This document shows positions 17,190-26,496 of a stretch of 64,000 nucleotides of DNA, one piece after another. Each line of letters opens with the position of its first letter. Within the stretch, counting starts at the first letter, position 1. Source of the DNA: Pseudomonas entomophila (GTDB taxonomy: Bacteria; Pseudomonadota; Gammaproteobacteria; Pseudomonadales; Pseudomonadaceae); assembly GCF_029193575.1 (NCBI RefSeq), contig NZ_JARGCS010000008.1:62001-126000 (forward strand), in the 5' to 3' direction. The translations under genes and the position numbers were made by a program. Under the pieces are notes generated by a model that ran no database searches, had not been told where the DNA came from, and saw nothing but the letters and a program-made list of their open reading frames with translations.

Positions 17190-18980
17190 ATGACCAACGT
17201 CGTTGTATTTGTCAGCAAGGAAACCCGCCTGGCCGAAGCCGTCGCGGAACAAGTGGCCCAGGTCCGTGCACAGGATCCGTTGGCCTTACCGAATCAAGAT
17301 GCCGCCATCGTGCGTAGCTATATCGAACAGATCGAAGGCACCTACGATACGGCCCGTGCCAAGACCGATACCGATCATGCCATCGAGTTGCTGTATATCG
17401 CCTACAACACGACGCCCCAAGCGCAAGGCGAAATCCGTAACAGCATTTCCAGCATCATGACCAAGCTGATCGACGCTCAGCAAGCCAGCCAGGTGAGCAT
17501 CAACGAAGCCGTCGCTGTCGCCTCGCTGATCGACCAGAAACTGCGCGGCACCTTGCCGGATTGGCTGGATGTCAAAGACAGCGACAACGTGCAGGAGATC
17601 AAGGATTTCGTCGCCAAGGACCTGCTCGAGCTGGCCAAGCTGATCGAGGCGAAAGCCTTGAGCGTCAGGGACAAGTTGCTGGCCGTTGCCGCTGACTACG
17701 ACAAGATCATCCAGGATACCGAGAGCGTGACCCAGCGCAGTGAAGTGGTACTGGGCGAGACGCTCACGGCGAACAAGAAACTGGCCGACGACATGCTCAA
17801 AGACCAGGCCAGGAGCGAGGCGCTGGAGGCGTTGGTGGAGGATATGCGCAAGCAGGTGGAACAGTTCCAGAAACTGGCCGCTGACTACGCAAAACAAGCC
17901 AAGGACAGTGAAGACCGTGCCGCCAGGGCGTCGTTCTTGCAGGGCTTGTTCCAAGTGGTGAGCGCTGTCTTGCCGATCGTCGCCCTTGCCACCGGGGTAG
18001 GTGCCCCCGCAGCGGCTGCGGGGGCTGTGATCAGCAGTGTCGGCACCAGGGTTGCCGCCCAGAGGAGCACGGCCAGCGAAATCAAGATGCGTGAAGAACA
18101 TAGCGACCTCCAGGTGCAGCACAAGCAACTGCAGCAGGAGGTTCGTGAAAGTCAGGAAAAGGTGGACTCGCTGAATACAGAACTCAAGGAGGCCGGCAGC
18201 GATGCCGTCGAGGGGCTGGAGGAGCGTGCCCGCAAAGCGCAAGAGGGGCTCGATGCGGCGCTGGCCAAGAAGAGCAAGCTCGAGGCCGACATGAATGAGT
18301 TACAAAACGCGTTGGGCAAGTTGGAGAAGATCGCCGACAACGCCAGCGTGCGCGAGGAGACCAAGGCAAAAGGCTTGCGTGAATTGCAGTTGGAGATGGT
18401 GACGAAGGCCGAGGACTACGAAAAGAAACGCAGCGAGCACAGTGCGGAGCTTATCACCCTCAAGGTGTTGTTGGCCGGTAAGCGTGATGAGCACGAGACC
18501 AACGAACTGGCGATACGCTCGCTCAACCTGAGTATGTCGGCGCTCAAGCGCACCAAGGAAATCGTCGAGGAAATCGCGCACTTCTTCCTGTCGTTTTCCT
18601 CGTTCATGCAACGTGTCGCCGATGATGCGCGTGTCAAGGTCGAGAGTTACGAGCAGGTTGCCGAGGGCGGAGCGCTGCGTAAGCACAAACGCGAGCAACT
18701 CTTCGCCTCCACCGATGAGTTCTTCATCGAGCAGACGGCGCGGTGGTTAGCGGTGGCCAAGGTATGCGAGGTGTTCGCCAAGACCTTCGAGGACGGCTGG
18801 ACCAAGCTGAACACCCTCAACGGTAATTACGTCAGTACGGACAAACTGAACGACTACTTGAGTGCCGCAGGCACGAAACTGGAGGCGATCGCCCATGTCC
18901 GTGACGAGATGAAGGCAGCGCGTCTGCGTGACCTGGAGAGCTATCGCCAACAAATTCAAGCGGACGCTGGTCAGGCTTGA
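17190..18980 (+). CDS. Large coiled-coil protein with central hydrophobic hairpin; candidate alpha-pore-forming toxin subunit A
   Basis: I do not recognise a named family. The 596-residue protein has no signal peptide. It has a helical N-terminal domain (about 1-245), a glycine- and alanine-rich hydrophobic stretch (about 249-284, VLPIVALATGVGAPAAAAGA), a long charged coiled coil (about 290-420) and a helical C-terminal domain with IAHFFLSFSSFM. Coiled coil plus one hydrophobic hairpin, without a leader, is the layout of ClyA-like alpha-pore-forming toxins (XaxA/YaxA, HBL, MakA). Both terminal domains are clearly paralogous to the protein at 19531-21024: SIMTKLIDAQQ versus SIMDKLIDAQQ, LLYIAYNTTPQ versus LLFIAYNVTPQ. 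The start has AAGGAA at 17179-17184. GC is visibly lower than in flanking genes, suggesting transfer. The toxin role is inference. Confidence 0.85.
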   Translation: MTNVVVFVSKETRLAEAVAEQVAQVRAQDPLALPNQDAAIVRSYIEQIEGTYDTARAKTDTDHAIELLYIAYNTTPQAQGEIRNSISSIMTKLIDAQQASQVSINEAVAVASLIDQKLRGTLPDWLDVKDSDNVQEIKDFVAKDLLELAKLIEAKALSVRDKLLAVAADYDKIIQDTESVTQRSEVVLGETLTANKKLADDMLKDQARSEALEALVEDMRKQVEQFQKLAADYAKQAKDSEDRAARASFLQGLFQVVSAVLPIVALATGVGAPAAAAGAVISSVGTRVAAQRSTASEIKMREEHSDLQVQHKQLQQEVRESQEKVDSLNTELKEAGSDAVEGLEERARKAQEGLDAALAKKSKLEADMNELQNALGKLEKIADNASVREETKAKGLRELQLEMVTKAEDYEKKRSEHSAELITLKVLLAGKRDEHETNELAIRSLNLSMSALKRTKEIVEEIAHFFLSFSSFMQRVADDARVKVESYEQVAEGGALRKHKREQLFASTDEFFIEQTARWLAVAKVCEVFAKTFEDGWTKLNTLNGNYVSTDKLNDYLSAAGTKLEAIAHVRDEMKAARLRDLESYRQQIQADAGQA

Positions 18981-19055
18981 GGTTTGAAGCCCGCCGCCTA
19001 CCTGTTGCCTTGCGATGGACATCAGGTAGGCGGAGCGTTTAGGGAGGAGTGCCTC

Positions 19056-19448
19056 ATGACGCCACAACAATTGGAGATTATCCAGCAACTGGAAACATTG
19101 CAGGCGAATCTAAAGAAACAGCGTGATGAACTGGAAAGACTCATTCGTGGGCGGCAGGAAGCTTCCAACGAAGAAGCCGAAGCGATTCGAAAACTAAAAC
19201 AGCCCGACCTCGAACCTGGGCCTGAAGCGCCAGCAACCCATAACGAGCTTCTGCGCTTGAGAAAAGGCCGTCTGATGGTCTGGAACGAAATGCTCTTCAA
19301 GTTGCAAGAGCTACAGGGCGATAAAAAAGACAATCTTGCACTGTTGCGTTCAATCATGCCCCCTGTCGAGCAGCTGTTCAGGGCAACCGATGCTGTGGCA
19401 GATGACGCCCCGGTGGCCCCGTCCGTCGCAGCGGCGCCCACTCGATAG
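19056..19448 (+). CDS. Small coiled-coil protein between the two toxin-like genes
   Basis: 130 residues, unrecognised. The N-terminal half is a strong coiled coil (LEIIQQLETLQANLKKQRDE), then a proline-rich kink (PDLEPGPEAPATHNE), a second helix (LLRLRKGRLMVWNEMLFKLQ) and an alanine-rich tail. No signal peptide or membrane segment. The start is firm: AGGGAGGAG lies directly upstream. A 60-base sample inside the gene (19141-19200) is 50% G+C, against 72% in the DszC-like gene (16921-16980), so it shares the unusual composition of its neighbours. By position it could be a third toxin component, a chaperone or an immunity protein; nothing in the sequence decides this. Confidence 0.8.
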   Translation: MTPQQLEIIQQLETLQANLKKQRDELERLIRGRQEASNEEAEAIRKLKQPDLEPGPEAPATHNELLRLRKGRLMVWNEMLFKLQELQGDKKDNLALLRSIMPPVEQLFRATDAVADDAPVAPSVAAAPTR

Positions 19449-19530
19449 CGACGCATTTACCCCATTTGCCATTGTGCGAGGCCAGGGACGGCGCGCCAGC
19501 ATCCCTACTCAGTTCGGTACGGAGGCGTCC

Positions 19531-21024
19531 ATGTCCGATCTCGTCGACTTCAAAAGTCAAACCCGTGAAATCACCGAGCGCATTTGCGCGCAGGTCGCCG
19601 AACTGGCGGCGGCTCAGCCGTTGGCCCTTCCTACCGCGCAGGCGGCGATCGTCGACAGCTTTGTCGAAAAAATCGCAGGTGCCTATCACATCCCTGACTT
19701 TCAGGGTGATACCGCGCATGCGATCGATCTGCTGTTCATTGCCTACAACGTTACGCCGCAGGATCACGATGGCATTCGCATCCAGATCAACTCGATCATG
19801 GACAAGTTGATCGACGCCCAGCAGCGAAGCGAGCGCGTCGTCAGCCAGGCCGCCACTGTCGCCCAAGGCATCTATACCCAGCTCGGTCTATGTCTACAGA
19901 AGTGGTTGATGGTGAAGCAGGAGGGCGACTATGCAGCGGTTCGCAGTTTCGTCAGCGAACCCCTCTTGGCCTTGGCCAGGGGCATCGGCAACGAGGCCTC
20001 GCAGATCGGCAAGGCCCTTCAATCCATCGCCGATGACTACGACGCCCGTCTGCGCGAGACCTTGAAGGTGCACGCCGAAAGTGAAGTTGCCCTGAGCGCA
20101 TTAATGAACGGCGGCCAAGTGTTGGCCGTTGAGCTCAAAGAAGCCAGGCAGCGTCGTGAGGACCTCGCTACCGTGATCGCCGCCCTGCGCGAAGGCATCG
20201 CGAGCCATGAGGAACTGGTCAGGCGTGCAGGGTTATCCCTGCACGCTCTGGTCGCGCTGGGTTCGCAATCGGTATCGGTACTGTTGCCGTTTTCGGCTTT
20301 CCAGACGCGTGAGAACGCTTCCTTGATCGCCGCGTCGCGCTTCAGCAATGTTTCCGGTACCGCTGATGCGCGACAGGCAGACGAACGCCAGGATGAGCGA
20401 AGTTCCGCCATGCAAGCCATTCTGCGGCTGCATATCACGCTGCTGGAAAACGTGCTGCTTTACGAAGGTCTGGTGCAGGCCGAGGAGGATGAGAGTATCA
20501 GGATCAAGACGCTGTTAGCGGATGGCTGTCGGCAGGAAAAGTCCAAAGAGCTCGCGATGCGCGCGTTCAACTTGAGTTTGCAGGCGTTGGCACGGAACAG
20601 GGAAATCGTCGAGGTGATGGCGTTTTTCTTCCGCTCGTTCTCAACCTTCATCTTGGCGATCGTCAACGATAGCAACGAGCGCATCGAGCGCTATGGGCAC
20701 GTCAAGCAAGAGGGCGCGGCAGGGCCGCATTACGTAGTGGCCTTGGTGAAGTCCATCGATGAAGCGTTCATCGAGTACGCCGGGCAATGGTTGGCGGTGG
20801 CGCGGTTGGCCGAGCGCTTTGCCGAGACGTTCAACAAGGGCTGGAATCGCCTCAATATACTCAGTGGCACGTATATACAAGGTCGAGAGCTCAACGACCT
20901 CTTGCAGGAGTTCATCGCCCACCTCAACCAGCTCGCGGATGCGCGCAAGCAACGTGCGCAGTCGCGGCTGGTGGAGGTGCGAACCGGGCTGGAGACGTTT
21001 CGCCGCTATCTCGCCACGCCCTGA
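19531..21024 (+). CDS. Paralogous large helical protein; candidate alpha-pore-forming toxin subunit B
   Basis: 497 residues, no signal peptide, unrecognised family, paralogous to the protein at 17190. Shared blocks include the N-terminal PLALPTAQAAIVDSFVEKI and AHAIDLLFIAYNVTPQ, the C-terminal FFFRSFSTFI and the YAGQWLAVARLAERFAETFN region (partner: TARWLAVAKVCEVFAKTFED). The middle differs: the hydrophobic patch is shorter (about 235-257, HALVALGSQSVSVLLPF) and the long coiled coil is missing. One subunit with a long membrane hairpin and one with a reduced one recalls two-component toxins such as XaxA/XaxB. The start ATG at 19531 has GGAGG at 19521-19525; the frame is open further upstream but overlaps the small gene. 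Ends close to the convergent sfnR. Confidence 0.85.
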   Translation: MSDLVDFKSQTREITERICAQVAELAAAQPLALPTAQAAIVDSFVEKIAGAYHIPDFQGDTAHAIDLLFIAYNVTPQDHDGIRIQINSIMDKLIDAQQRSERVVSQAATVAQGIYTQLGLCLQKWLMVKQEGDYAAVRSFVSEPLLALARGIGNEASQIGKALQSIADDYDARLRETLKVHAESEVALSALMNGGQVLAVELKEARQRREDLATVIAALREGIASHEELVRRAGLSLHALVALGSQSVSVLLPFSAFQTRENASLIAASRFSNVSGTADARQADERQDERSSAMQAILRLHITLLENVLLYEGLVQAEEDESIRIKTLLADGCRQEKSKELAMRAFNLSLQALARNREIVEVMAFFFRSFSTFILAIVNDSNERIERYGHVKQEGAAGPHYVVALVKSIDEAFIEYAGQWLAVARLAERFAETFNKGWNRLNILSGTYIQGRELNDLLQEFIAHLNQLADARKQRAQSRLVEVRTGLETFRRYLATP

Positions 21025-21027
21025 TTG

Positions 21028-21047
21028 GCAGGGCTTGCCGGCCCTGC
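21028..21047. terminator. Hairpin between the toxin-like operon and sfnR
   Basis: Perfect 7-base arms GCAGGGC/GCCCTGC with a 6-base loop, in the 45-base gap between convergent genes. No U-tract on either strand, so it is at best a weak or factor-assisted bidirectional terminator. Confidence 0.45.
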
Positions 21048-21069
21048 AAAGGCCGGGAGTGGGCAACGT

Positions 21070-22179
<1,110 letters not shown>

Positions 22180-22189
22180 GGACGTGCCT

Positions 22190-23386
22190 TTAGGAATAGA
22201 AGGACGGGGCCGGGCGCTGTTGGTTGAGCGCCCATTGGCCAAGTTCGTGGATGCGGTAGTCCACCGGGTCGTGCAGGGTTTGCGTCCTCAGGTTGCGCCA
22301 GTGCCGGTCGAAGCGCAGCGAGGCGTGGGTGGCCCGCGCGCCAGTGACTTCGAACAGGCGGTTGCAGATGTCCAGGCCATGGCGGGTGGCGGCGACCTTG
22401 GCGGTGCCGATGGCCAGGGCCAGGTCGCCGCGCTCTTCGGCGCTGAGCCGGTGCTCGCGGGCCCAGGCGGCGTCGAGCTGGTCGGCGGCGCGCGCCACCA
22501 GCAGGCGCACGCTCTCCAGGCCTACCCAGAACTCGCCGTAGTGACGCAGCACGTAGGGGTCTTCATGGCTGGCGCTGGCGGTGGAGCGGAACCACGGGCG
22601 GCTTTCCTTGAGGGTGTATTGGCGCGCTTCGTCGAACGCGCCCTCGGCGATGCCGAGGAACAGGTTGGCGAAGTGCAGTTGCGCGATCAGCGGGCGCAGG
22701 GCGGCGAAGGGGGTGCTCAAGGGGCCGGGGTCGAGCAGCAGCTCGTTGTGTTCCACCCGTACCCGCTCGAAGGTGGCGCTGCCGCTGTCGGTCTGGCGCT
22801 GGCCGATGTTGTCCCAATCGCCGTGCAGGCTGATGCCGGTGCGGCTGCTGGGCACCGCGGCGATCAGCAACTTGCCGCCCGCGCGCTCGTCCACCGCCGA
22901 GGCGATGAGCATTTCCGAATCGCTGGCGCCGGAGCAGAAGCTCTTCTTGCCGGAAAACTCGCACCAGCCGTCGAAGTGCTTGACCACGGTGCGGGTGTCC
23001 AGCGGGTTGAGGGCATTGCCCCAGAACCAGTGCTTGCGCGCGGTCTGCTCGAACCACGGTTGCCACTGGTCGGGACGGGCGAACAGGCGCACGGTGGCCA
23101 GCATCAGGTGATGGAAGCCGAACACGTGGGCGATGGAACTGTCGACCCGGGCGAACTCGCGCACCACCTCGAAGGTGTCGCGCCAGCTGGCACCCTGGCC
23201 GCCGAAGGCTTCGGGGATGGCCAGCGACAGCAGGCCGCTGCGGCGCAGGGCATCGCGTTCGGCCTTGGGCGTGCCACCGCGCTCGTCGCGTTCGACGGCG
23301 CTCTGGGCGAACTGCCCGGCCAGCTCACGGGCGATGGCCAGGGCCGGGCGCGGGGAGGTGTTTACAGGTGCATTCATGGCGGTCAC
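22190..23386 (-). CDS. sfnC: DszC-like flavin-dependent monooxygenase, SfnC
   Basis: 398-residue acyl-CoA dehydrogenase-fold protein of the DszC/Sfn group, homologous to the one at 15883. It has [20 protein letters not shown], the middle-domain [20 protein letters not shown] and the C-terminal [20 protein letters not shown]. The sfnE-sfnC-sfnR order matches the operon described for dimethyl sulfone use in P. putida. It probably takes reduced FMN from SfnE; the exact reaction of SfnC is not established. The start is uncertain: GTG at 23386 touches the sfnE stop (TGAGTG), suggesting coupling, while ATG at 23377 would shorten it by three residues. Neither has a strong ribosome-binding site. Confidence 0.88.
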   Translation of the reverse strand: MTAMNAPVNTSPRPALAIARELAGQFAQSAVERDERGGTPKAERDALRRSGLLSLAIPEAFGGQGASWRDTFEVVREFARVDSSIAHVFGFHHLMLATVRLFARPDQWQPWFEQTARKHWFWGNALNPLDTRTVVKHFDGWCEFSGKKSFCSGASDSEMLIASAVDERAGGKLLIAAVPSSRTGISLHGDWDNIGQRQTDSGSATFERVRVEHNELLLDPGPLSTPFAALRPLIAQLHFANLFLGIAEGAFDEARQYTLKESRPWFRSTASASHEDPYVLRHYGEFWVGLESVRLLVARAADQLDAAWAREHRLSAEERGDLALAIGTAKVAATRHGLDICNRLFEVTGARATHASLRFDRHWRNLRTQTLHDPVDYRIHELGQWALNQQRPAPSFYS

Positions 23387-23947
23387 TCAGGCGCTCTTGC
23401 GAAGCTGATGGTGGGCGGCGAACAGCGGCACGGCACGTTCGGCGGCCAGGCGGATGCGCGCGGCCAGGGCTTCGCTGGAGACGCGATAGTCGTGCAGTTC
23501 GGCTTGGCTGGCGTACACGCCGATCGGCAGGGTCAGGGCCTGCAGGAAGCTGAACAGCGGGCGCAGTTGGTGGTCGAGGACCAGCGCATGGCGCTCGCTG
23601 CCGCCGGTGGCGGCCAGCAGTACCGGGGTGTCGACCAGGGCGTCCTGGCCAATCAGGTCGAACAGGTGCTTGAAGTGGCCGGGGAAGCTGCCGCGGTACA
23701 CCGGGGTGGTCACCAGCAGCAAATCGGCCTGTTCCACCCGTTGCAGTTCCAGTTCCACCGCCTGGGGCAGCTCGCTGCGCCACAGCGCCGCGCCGAGCGG
23801 GCGGGCGATGTCGCCCAGCTCGATCAGGTGCGGCTTGATGTGCAGGTGCTGGCCGAGCTCGGCGAGAATGGCTTCGGTCAGGGCCAGGGTGCGCGAGGGG
23901 CGGGAAGTACCACCGGAAAGGGCGACGACGTTCAACGGGGTGCTCAT
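23387..23947 (-). CDS. sfnE: NAD(P)H-dependent FMN reductase, SfnE/MsuE type
   Basis: Flavodoxin-like reductase of 186 residues, the usual length of MsuE and SfnE. It supplies FMNH2 to two-component monooxygenases. The start VVALSGGTSRPSRTLALTEA is the phosphate-binding loop. TTPVYRGSFPGHFKHLFDLI and LLAATGGSERHALVLDHQLR are the conserved MsuE blocks. I start at ATG 23947, with GGAG seven bases upstream. It is the first gene of the operon and lies about 40 bases below a good sigma-54 promoter. It can plausibly serve SfnC and both monooxygenases of the 6805-17094 cluster. Confidence 0.93.
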   Translation of the reverse strand: MSTPLNVVALSGGTSRPSRTLALTEAILAELGQHLHIKPHLIELGDIARPLGAALWRSELPQAVELELQRVEQADLLLVTTPVYRGSFPGHFKHLFDLIGQDALVDTPVLLAATGGSERHALVLDHQLRPLFSFLQALTLPIGVYASQAELHDYRVSSEALAARIRLAAERAVPLFAAHHQLRKSA

Positions 23948-23987
23948 GGCAGGTCTCCTGTTCGGTTTGAGCGGGGGACTTTGCTTG

Positions 23988-24003
23988 AGCAATCGTCGTG
24001 CCG
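23988..24003 (-). promoter_or_regulatory. Sigma-54 (-24/-12) promoter of sfnECR
   Basis: Read on the minus strand, CGGCACGACGATTGCT has GG and GC at the RpoN spacing and a near-consensus TTGC. The start would be near 23977, 30 bases before sfnE. If SfnR acts here the operon is autoregulated. Confidence 0.8.
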
Positions 24004-24097
24004 GATTCTAATTTCCTTTCGGATCAACGGCTTGCCGCATTTTTCGAGGGCGGCGGGTGCTGCCGGGGAAGCGTGGGTGTTGATCAGGTGTTGCGCT

Positions 24098-24110
24098 GCG
24101 AACAGTTGGC
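24098..24110. promoter_or_regulatory. Candidate SfnR upstream activating site (AACAGTT dyad)
   Basis: GCGAACAGTTGGC is centred about 100 bases upstream of the sfnE -24 element. Its first ten bases, GCGAACAGTT, are identical to those at 6642-6651 upstream of the TonB receptor. Confidence 0.45.
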
Positions 24111-24280
24111 CAGTGTTGGCTGCTGTACAGTTGGAGGAGTTATAGGGGATTTACAGTCGTTTAAAAAGGAATAAGAAGTAATATTGTTATTCGATTAATG
24201 TGTTTTCTGTTGTGTCAGTGCCGGCCATCGCAGGGCCTCTGAAACCATCAGCCAGTTTCAGTCGCACCCGGGTGTTCGGT
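24111..24280. other. AT-rich spacer between sfnE promoter region and mrdA
   Basis: The A/T-rich stretch at about 24130-24210 contrasts with the flanks. I see no gene, and no clear terminator for the mrdA transcript that runs into it. Confidence 0.5.
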
Positions 24281-26176
24281 TCAGCCGTGCGGCACAGCGG
24301 ATTTGGCCGGCGTGGCGGCGTATTGCGCCTTCAGGTGCCCCTGGTCGTCGAGCAGCCAGGCATCCATCACCTCACGCACCACCGGCCCGGCCACGCGGCC
24401 ACCGGCCTCGCCATTCTCGATCATCACCGCCACCACGATCGATGGCTGCTCGGCCGGCGCGAAGCCGACGAACAGGGCGTTGTCGCGGTGGCGTTCGAGG
24501 GTCTTGTTGCGGTCGTAGCGCTCGCCCTGGCGGATCGCCACGACCTGCGCGGTGCCGCTCTTGCCGGCGATGCGGTACTGGGCGCCGGCGGCGGCGGCGC
24601 GGGCGATGCCGCGCGGGTCGTGCATGACCATCTGCATGCCCTGGCTGACCTGGTCCCAGGCGCGCTTGTCGTGCAGCACGATGTCCGGCATGGGGTTGGG
24701 GTCCACCGGTGGTTGACCACCGATGGTCATTGCCAGGTGCGGTCGGTGCCAGGCGCCCTTGCTGGCCAAGAGGCTGGTGGCCTGGGCCAGTTGCAGCGGG
24801 GTGACCTGCATATAGCCCTGGCCGATGCCGAGGATCAGCGTCTCGCCGGGGAACCAGGGCTGGCGCCGGGTGGCGCGCTTCCATTGGGCCGAGGGCATCA
24901 GCCCAGGGGCTTCCTCGAACATGTCCAGCGAGACCTTCTGGCCGAGGCCGAATTCACTCATGTAGTCGTGCAGGCGCTCCACGCCGAGCTTGTGCGCCAG
25001 GTCGTAGAAGTAAGTGTCGTTGGAGCGCATGATCGCGGCGTACATGTCCACCCAGCCATCGCCGGTGCGATTCCAGTTGCGGTACTTGTGATCGTAGTTG
25101 GGCAGCTCGTAGTAACCCGGGTCGAACACCCGGCTGCCGGGGGTGATCACGCCGCTGTCGAGCCCTGCGATGGCCACTTCCGGCTTGACCGTCGAGCCCG
25201 GTGCGTACAGGCCGCGCAGCACGCGGTTGAACAGTGGGCGGTCGATGGAGTCGCGCAGGGCGGCGTACTGCTTGAAGCTGATGCCCTTGACGAACAGGTT
25301 GGGGTCGAAGCTGGGGTTGCTGACCATCGCCAGCACTTCGCCAGTGGCCGGGTCCAGCGCCACCACTGCGCCGCGGCGCTCGCCCAGGGCCTTTTCGGCG
25401 GCTTGCTGCAGGTGCGCGTCGAGGCTCAGGTAGATGTCCTTGCCGGGCACTGGGTCGTGGTGGCGCAGCACGCGCATCACCCGGCCCTGGGCGTTGGTCT
25501 CGACTTCCTCGTAGCCGACGTGGCCGTGCAGTTGGTTTTCGTAGAAGCGCTCGACGCCGGTCTTGCCGATCGACTGGGTGCCGCGGTACTCGGTGTTGTC
25601 GAGGGTCTTGGCTTCCTTCTCGTTGATCCGCCCGACGTAGCCCACCGAGTGGGCGAAGTGCTCGGCCAACGGGTATTCGCGGATGAACTGCGGCTCGACG
25701 TCCAGCCCCGGCAGGCGGAACTGATTGACCGCGATCAGGGCGATCTGCTCCTCGTTCAGGCCGAACAGCAGGGTAACGGGTTCGAACGGCTTGCGGCCGC
25801 GGCGCAGGTCCTTGTCGAACTGCGCGCGGTCGTCGTCGGACAGGTTGAGCACCTTGGCCAGGGTATCGAGCACCGCCGGGGTCTGGCCGTTGGTGCGTTC
25901 GCGGGTCATGGTCAGGTTGAAGCTGGGCTTGTTGGTGGCCAGCGCCACGCCGTTGCGGTCGTAGATCAGCCCGCGCTCGGGGGCGATGGGCAGCACGTGC
26001 ACGCGGTTGTTTTCCGAGACCGCCGACTGCTGGTCGTGCTGCAGCACCTGCAACACATAAAGGCGGCCCACCAGCACAGCGACCAGGCCCATGACCAGCA
26101 CGGCGCAGGCCAGCAACCGGCGGTTGACCAGGTGCTTTTCCTTTTCGTGGTCCTTGAGGGGAATCGGCTGGGGCAT
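24281..26176 (-). CDS. mrdA: Penicillin-binding protein 2 (peptidoglycan D,D-transpeptidase)
   Basis: Class B PBP, 631 residues, cross-linking peptidoglycan during elongation. It has a short cytoplasmic tail, one membrane anchor (LLACAVLVMGLVAVLVGRLY), the dimerisation domain with RGLIYDRNGVALATNKPSFN, and a transpeptidase domain with nucleophile Ser328 in STVK (Lys331), Ser385-Asn386-Asp387 and Lys539-Ser-Gly-Thr. All catalytic motifs are intact. In most Pseudomonas one mrdA sits beside rodA and mltB; here the neighbours are a potassium transporter and a sulfur operon. This may therefore be the second, stand-alone PBP2 that some P. putida strains carry (inference). The upstream ribosome-binding site is weak. 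Confidence 0.93.
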   Translation of the reverse strand: MPQPIPLKDHEKEKHLVNRRLLACAVLVMGLVAVLVGRLYVLQVLQHDQQSAVSENNRVHVLPIAPERGLIYDRNGVALATNKPSFNLTMTRERTNGQTPAVLDTLAKVLNLSDDDRAQFDKDLRRGRKPFEPVTLLFGLNEEQIALIAVNQFRLPGLDVEPQFIREYPLAEHFAHSVGYVGRINEKEAKTLDNTEYRGTQSIGKTGVERFYENQLHGHVGYEEVETNAQGRVMRVLRHHDPVPGKDIYLSLDAHLQQAAEKALGERRGAVVALDPATGEVLAMVSNPSFDPNLFVKGISFKQYAALRDSIDRPLFNRVLRGLYAPGSTVKPEVAIAGLDSGVITPGSRVFDPGYYELPNYDHKYRNWNRTGDGWVDMYAAIMRSNDTYFYDLAHKLGVERLHDYMSEFGLGQKVSLDMFEEAPGLMPSAQWKRATRRQPWFPGETLILGIGQGYMQVTPLQLAQATSLLASKGAWHRPHLAMTIGGQPPVDPNPMPDIVLHDKRAWDQVSQGMQMVMHDPRGIARAAAAGAQYRIAGKSGTAQVVAIRQGERYDRNKTLERHRDNALFVGFAPAEQPSIVVAVMIENGEAGGRVAGPVVREVMDAWLLDDQGHLKAQYAATPAKSAVPHG

Positions 26177-26496
26177 GGGGGCTCGGGTGGTGGTGGACGG
26201 GGAGCAGGCGAGGGCGTTGCCCCGCGATGGGCCGCACAGCGGCCCCAGGGGCCCGCGATGCTACGCAACCCCGCCACGCCCCTCAAGGCACGAGCGCCAC
26301 GCCAACCCTGGCGATCCGCCGCCCAGCCCGTGGTCAGGGCGCTTACGGCCAACATGAAGATTCGTTCATGTGATGCCCCGCAGTCCCTCGCATCATTTTC
26401 TTTACGCTTTCTTTATGCCCGGCTTTACGCCGTGCGCGGATACTAGCGCCGTTTTTCCCGCCCCCACCCGCACTCGAGAGTGACGAGACGCTAGCC
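26177..26496. other. Divergent intergenic region between mrdA and kup with a REP-like repeat
   Basis: 320 bases without a gene. A REP-like core (GCGTTGCCCCGCGATGGGCC from about 26214) ends in a perfect hairpin, GGGCCGC/GCGGCCC with loop ACA, at 26229-26245. The less GC-rich part, about 26350-26450, probably holds the kup promoter. I cannot fix -35/-10 boxes. Confidence 0.55.

Noticed and set aside
24200..26446. A 748-codon plus-strand frame over mrdA
   Set aside because: Antisense to an intact PBP2 with all catalytic motifs; the translated product has low complexity.
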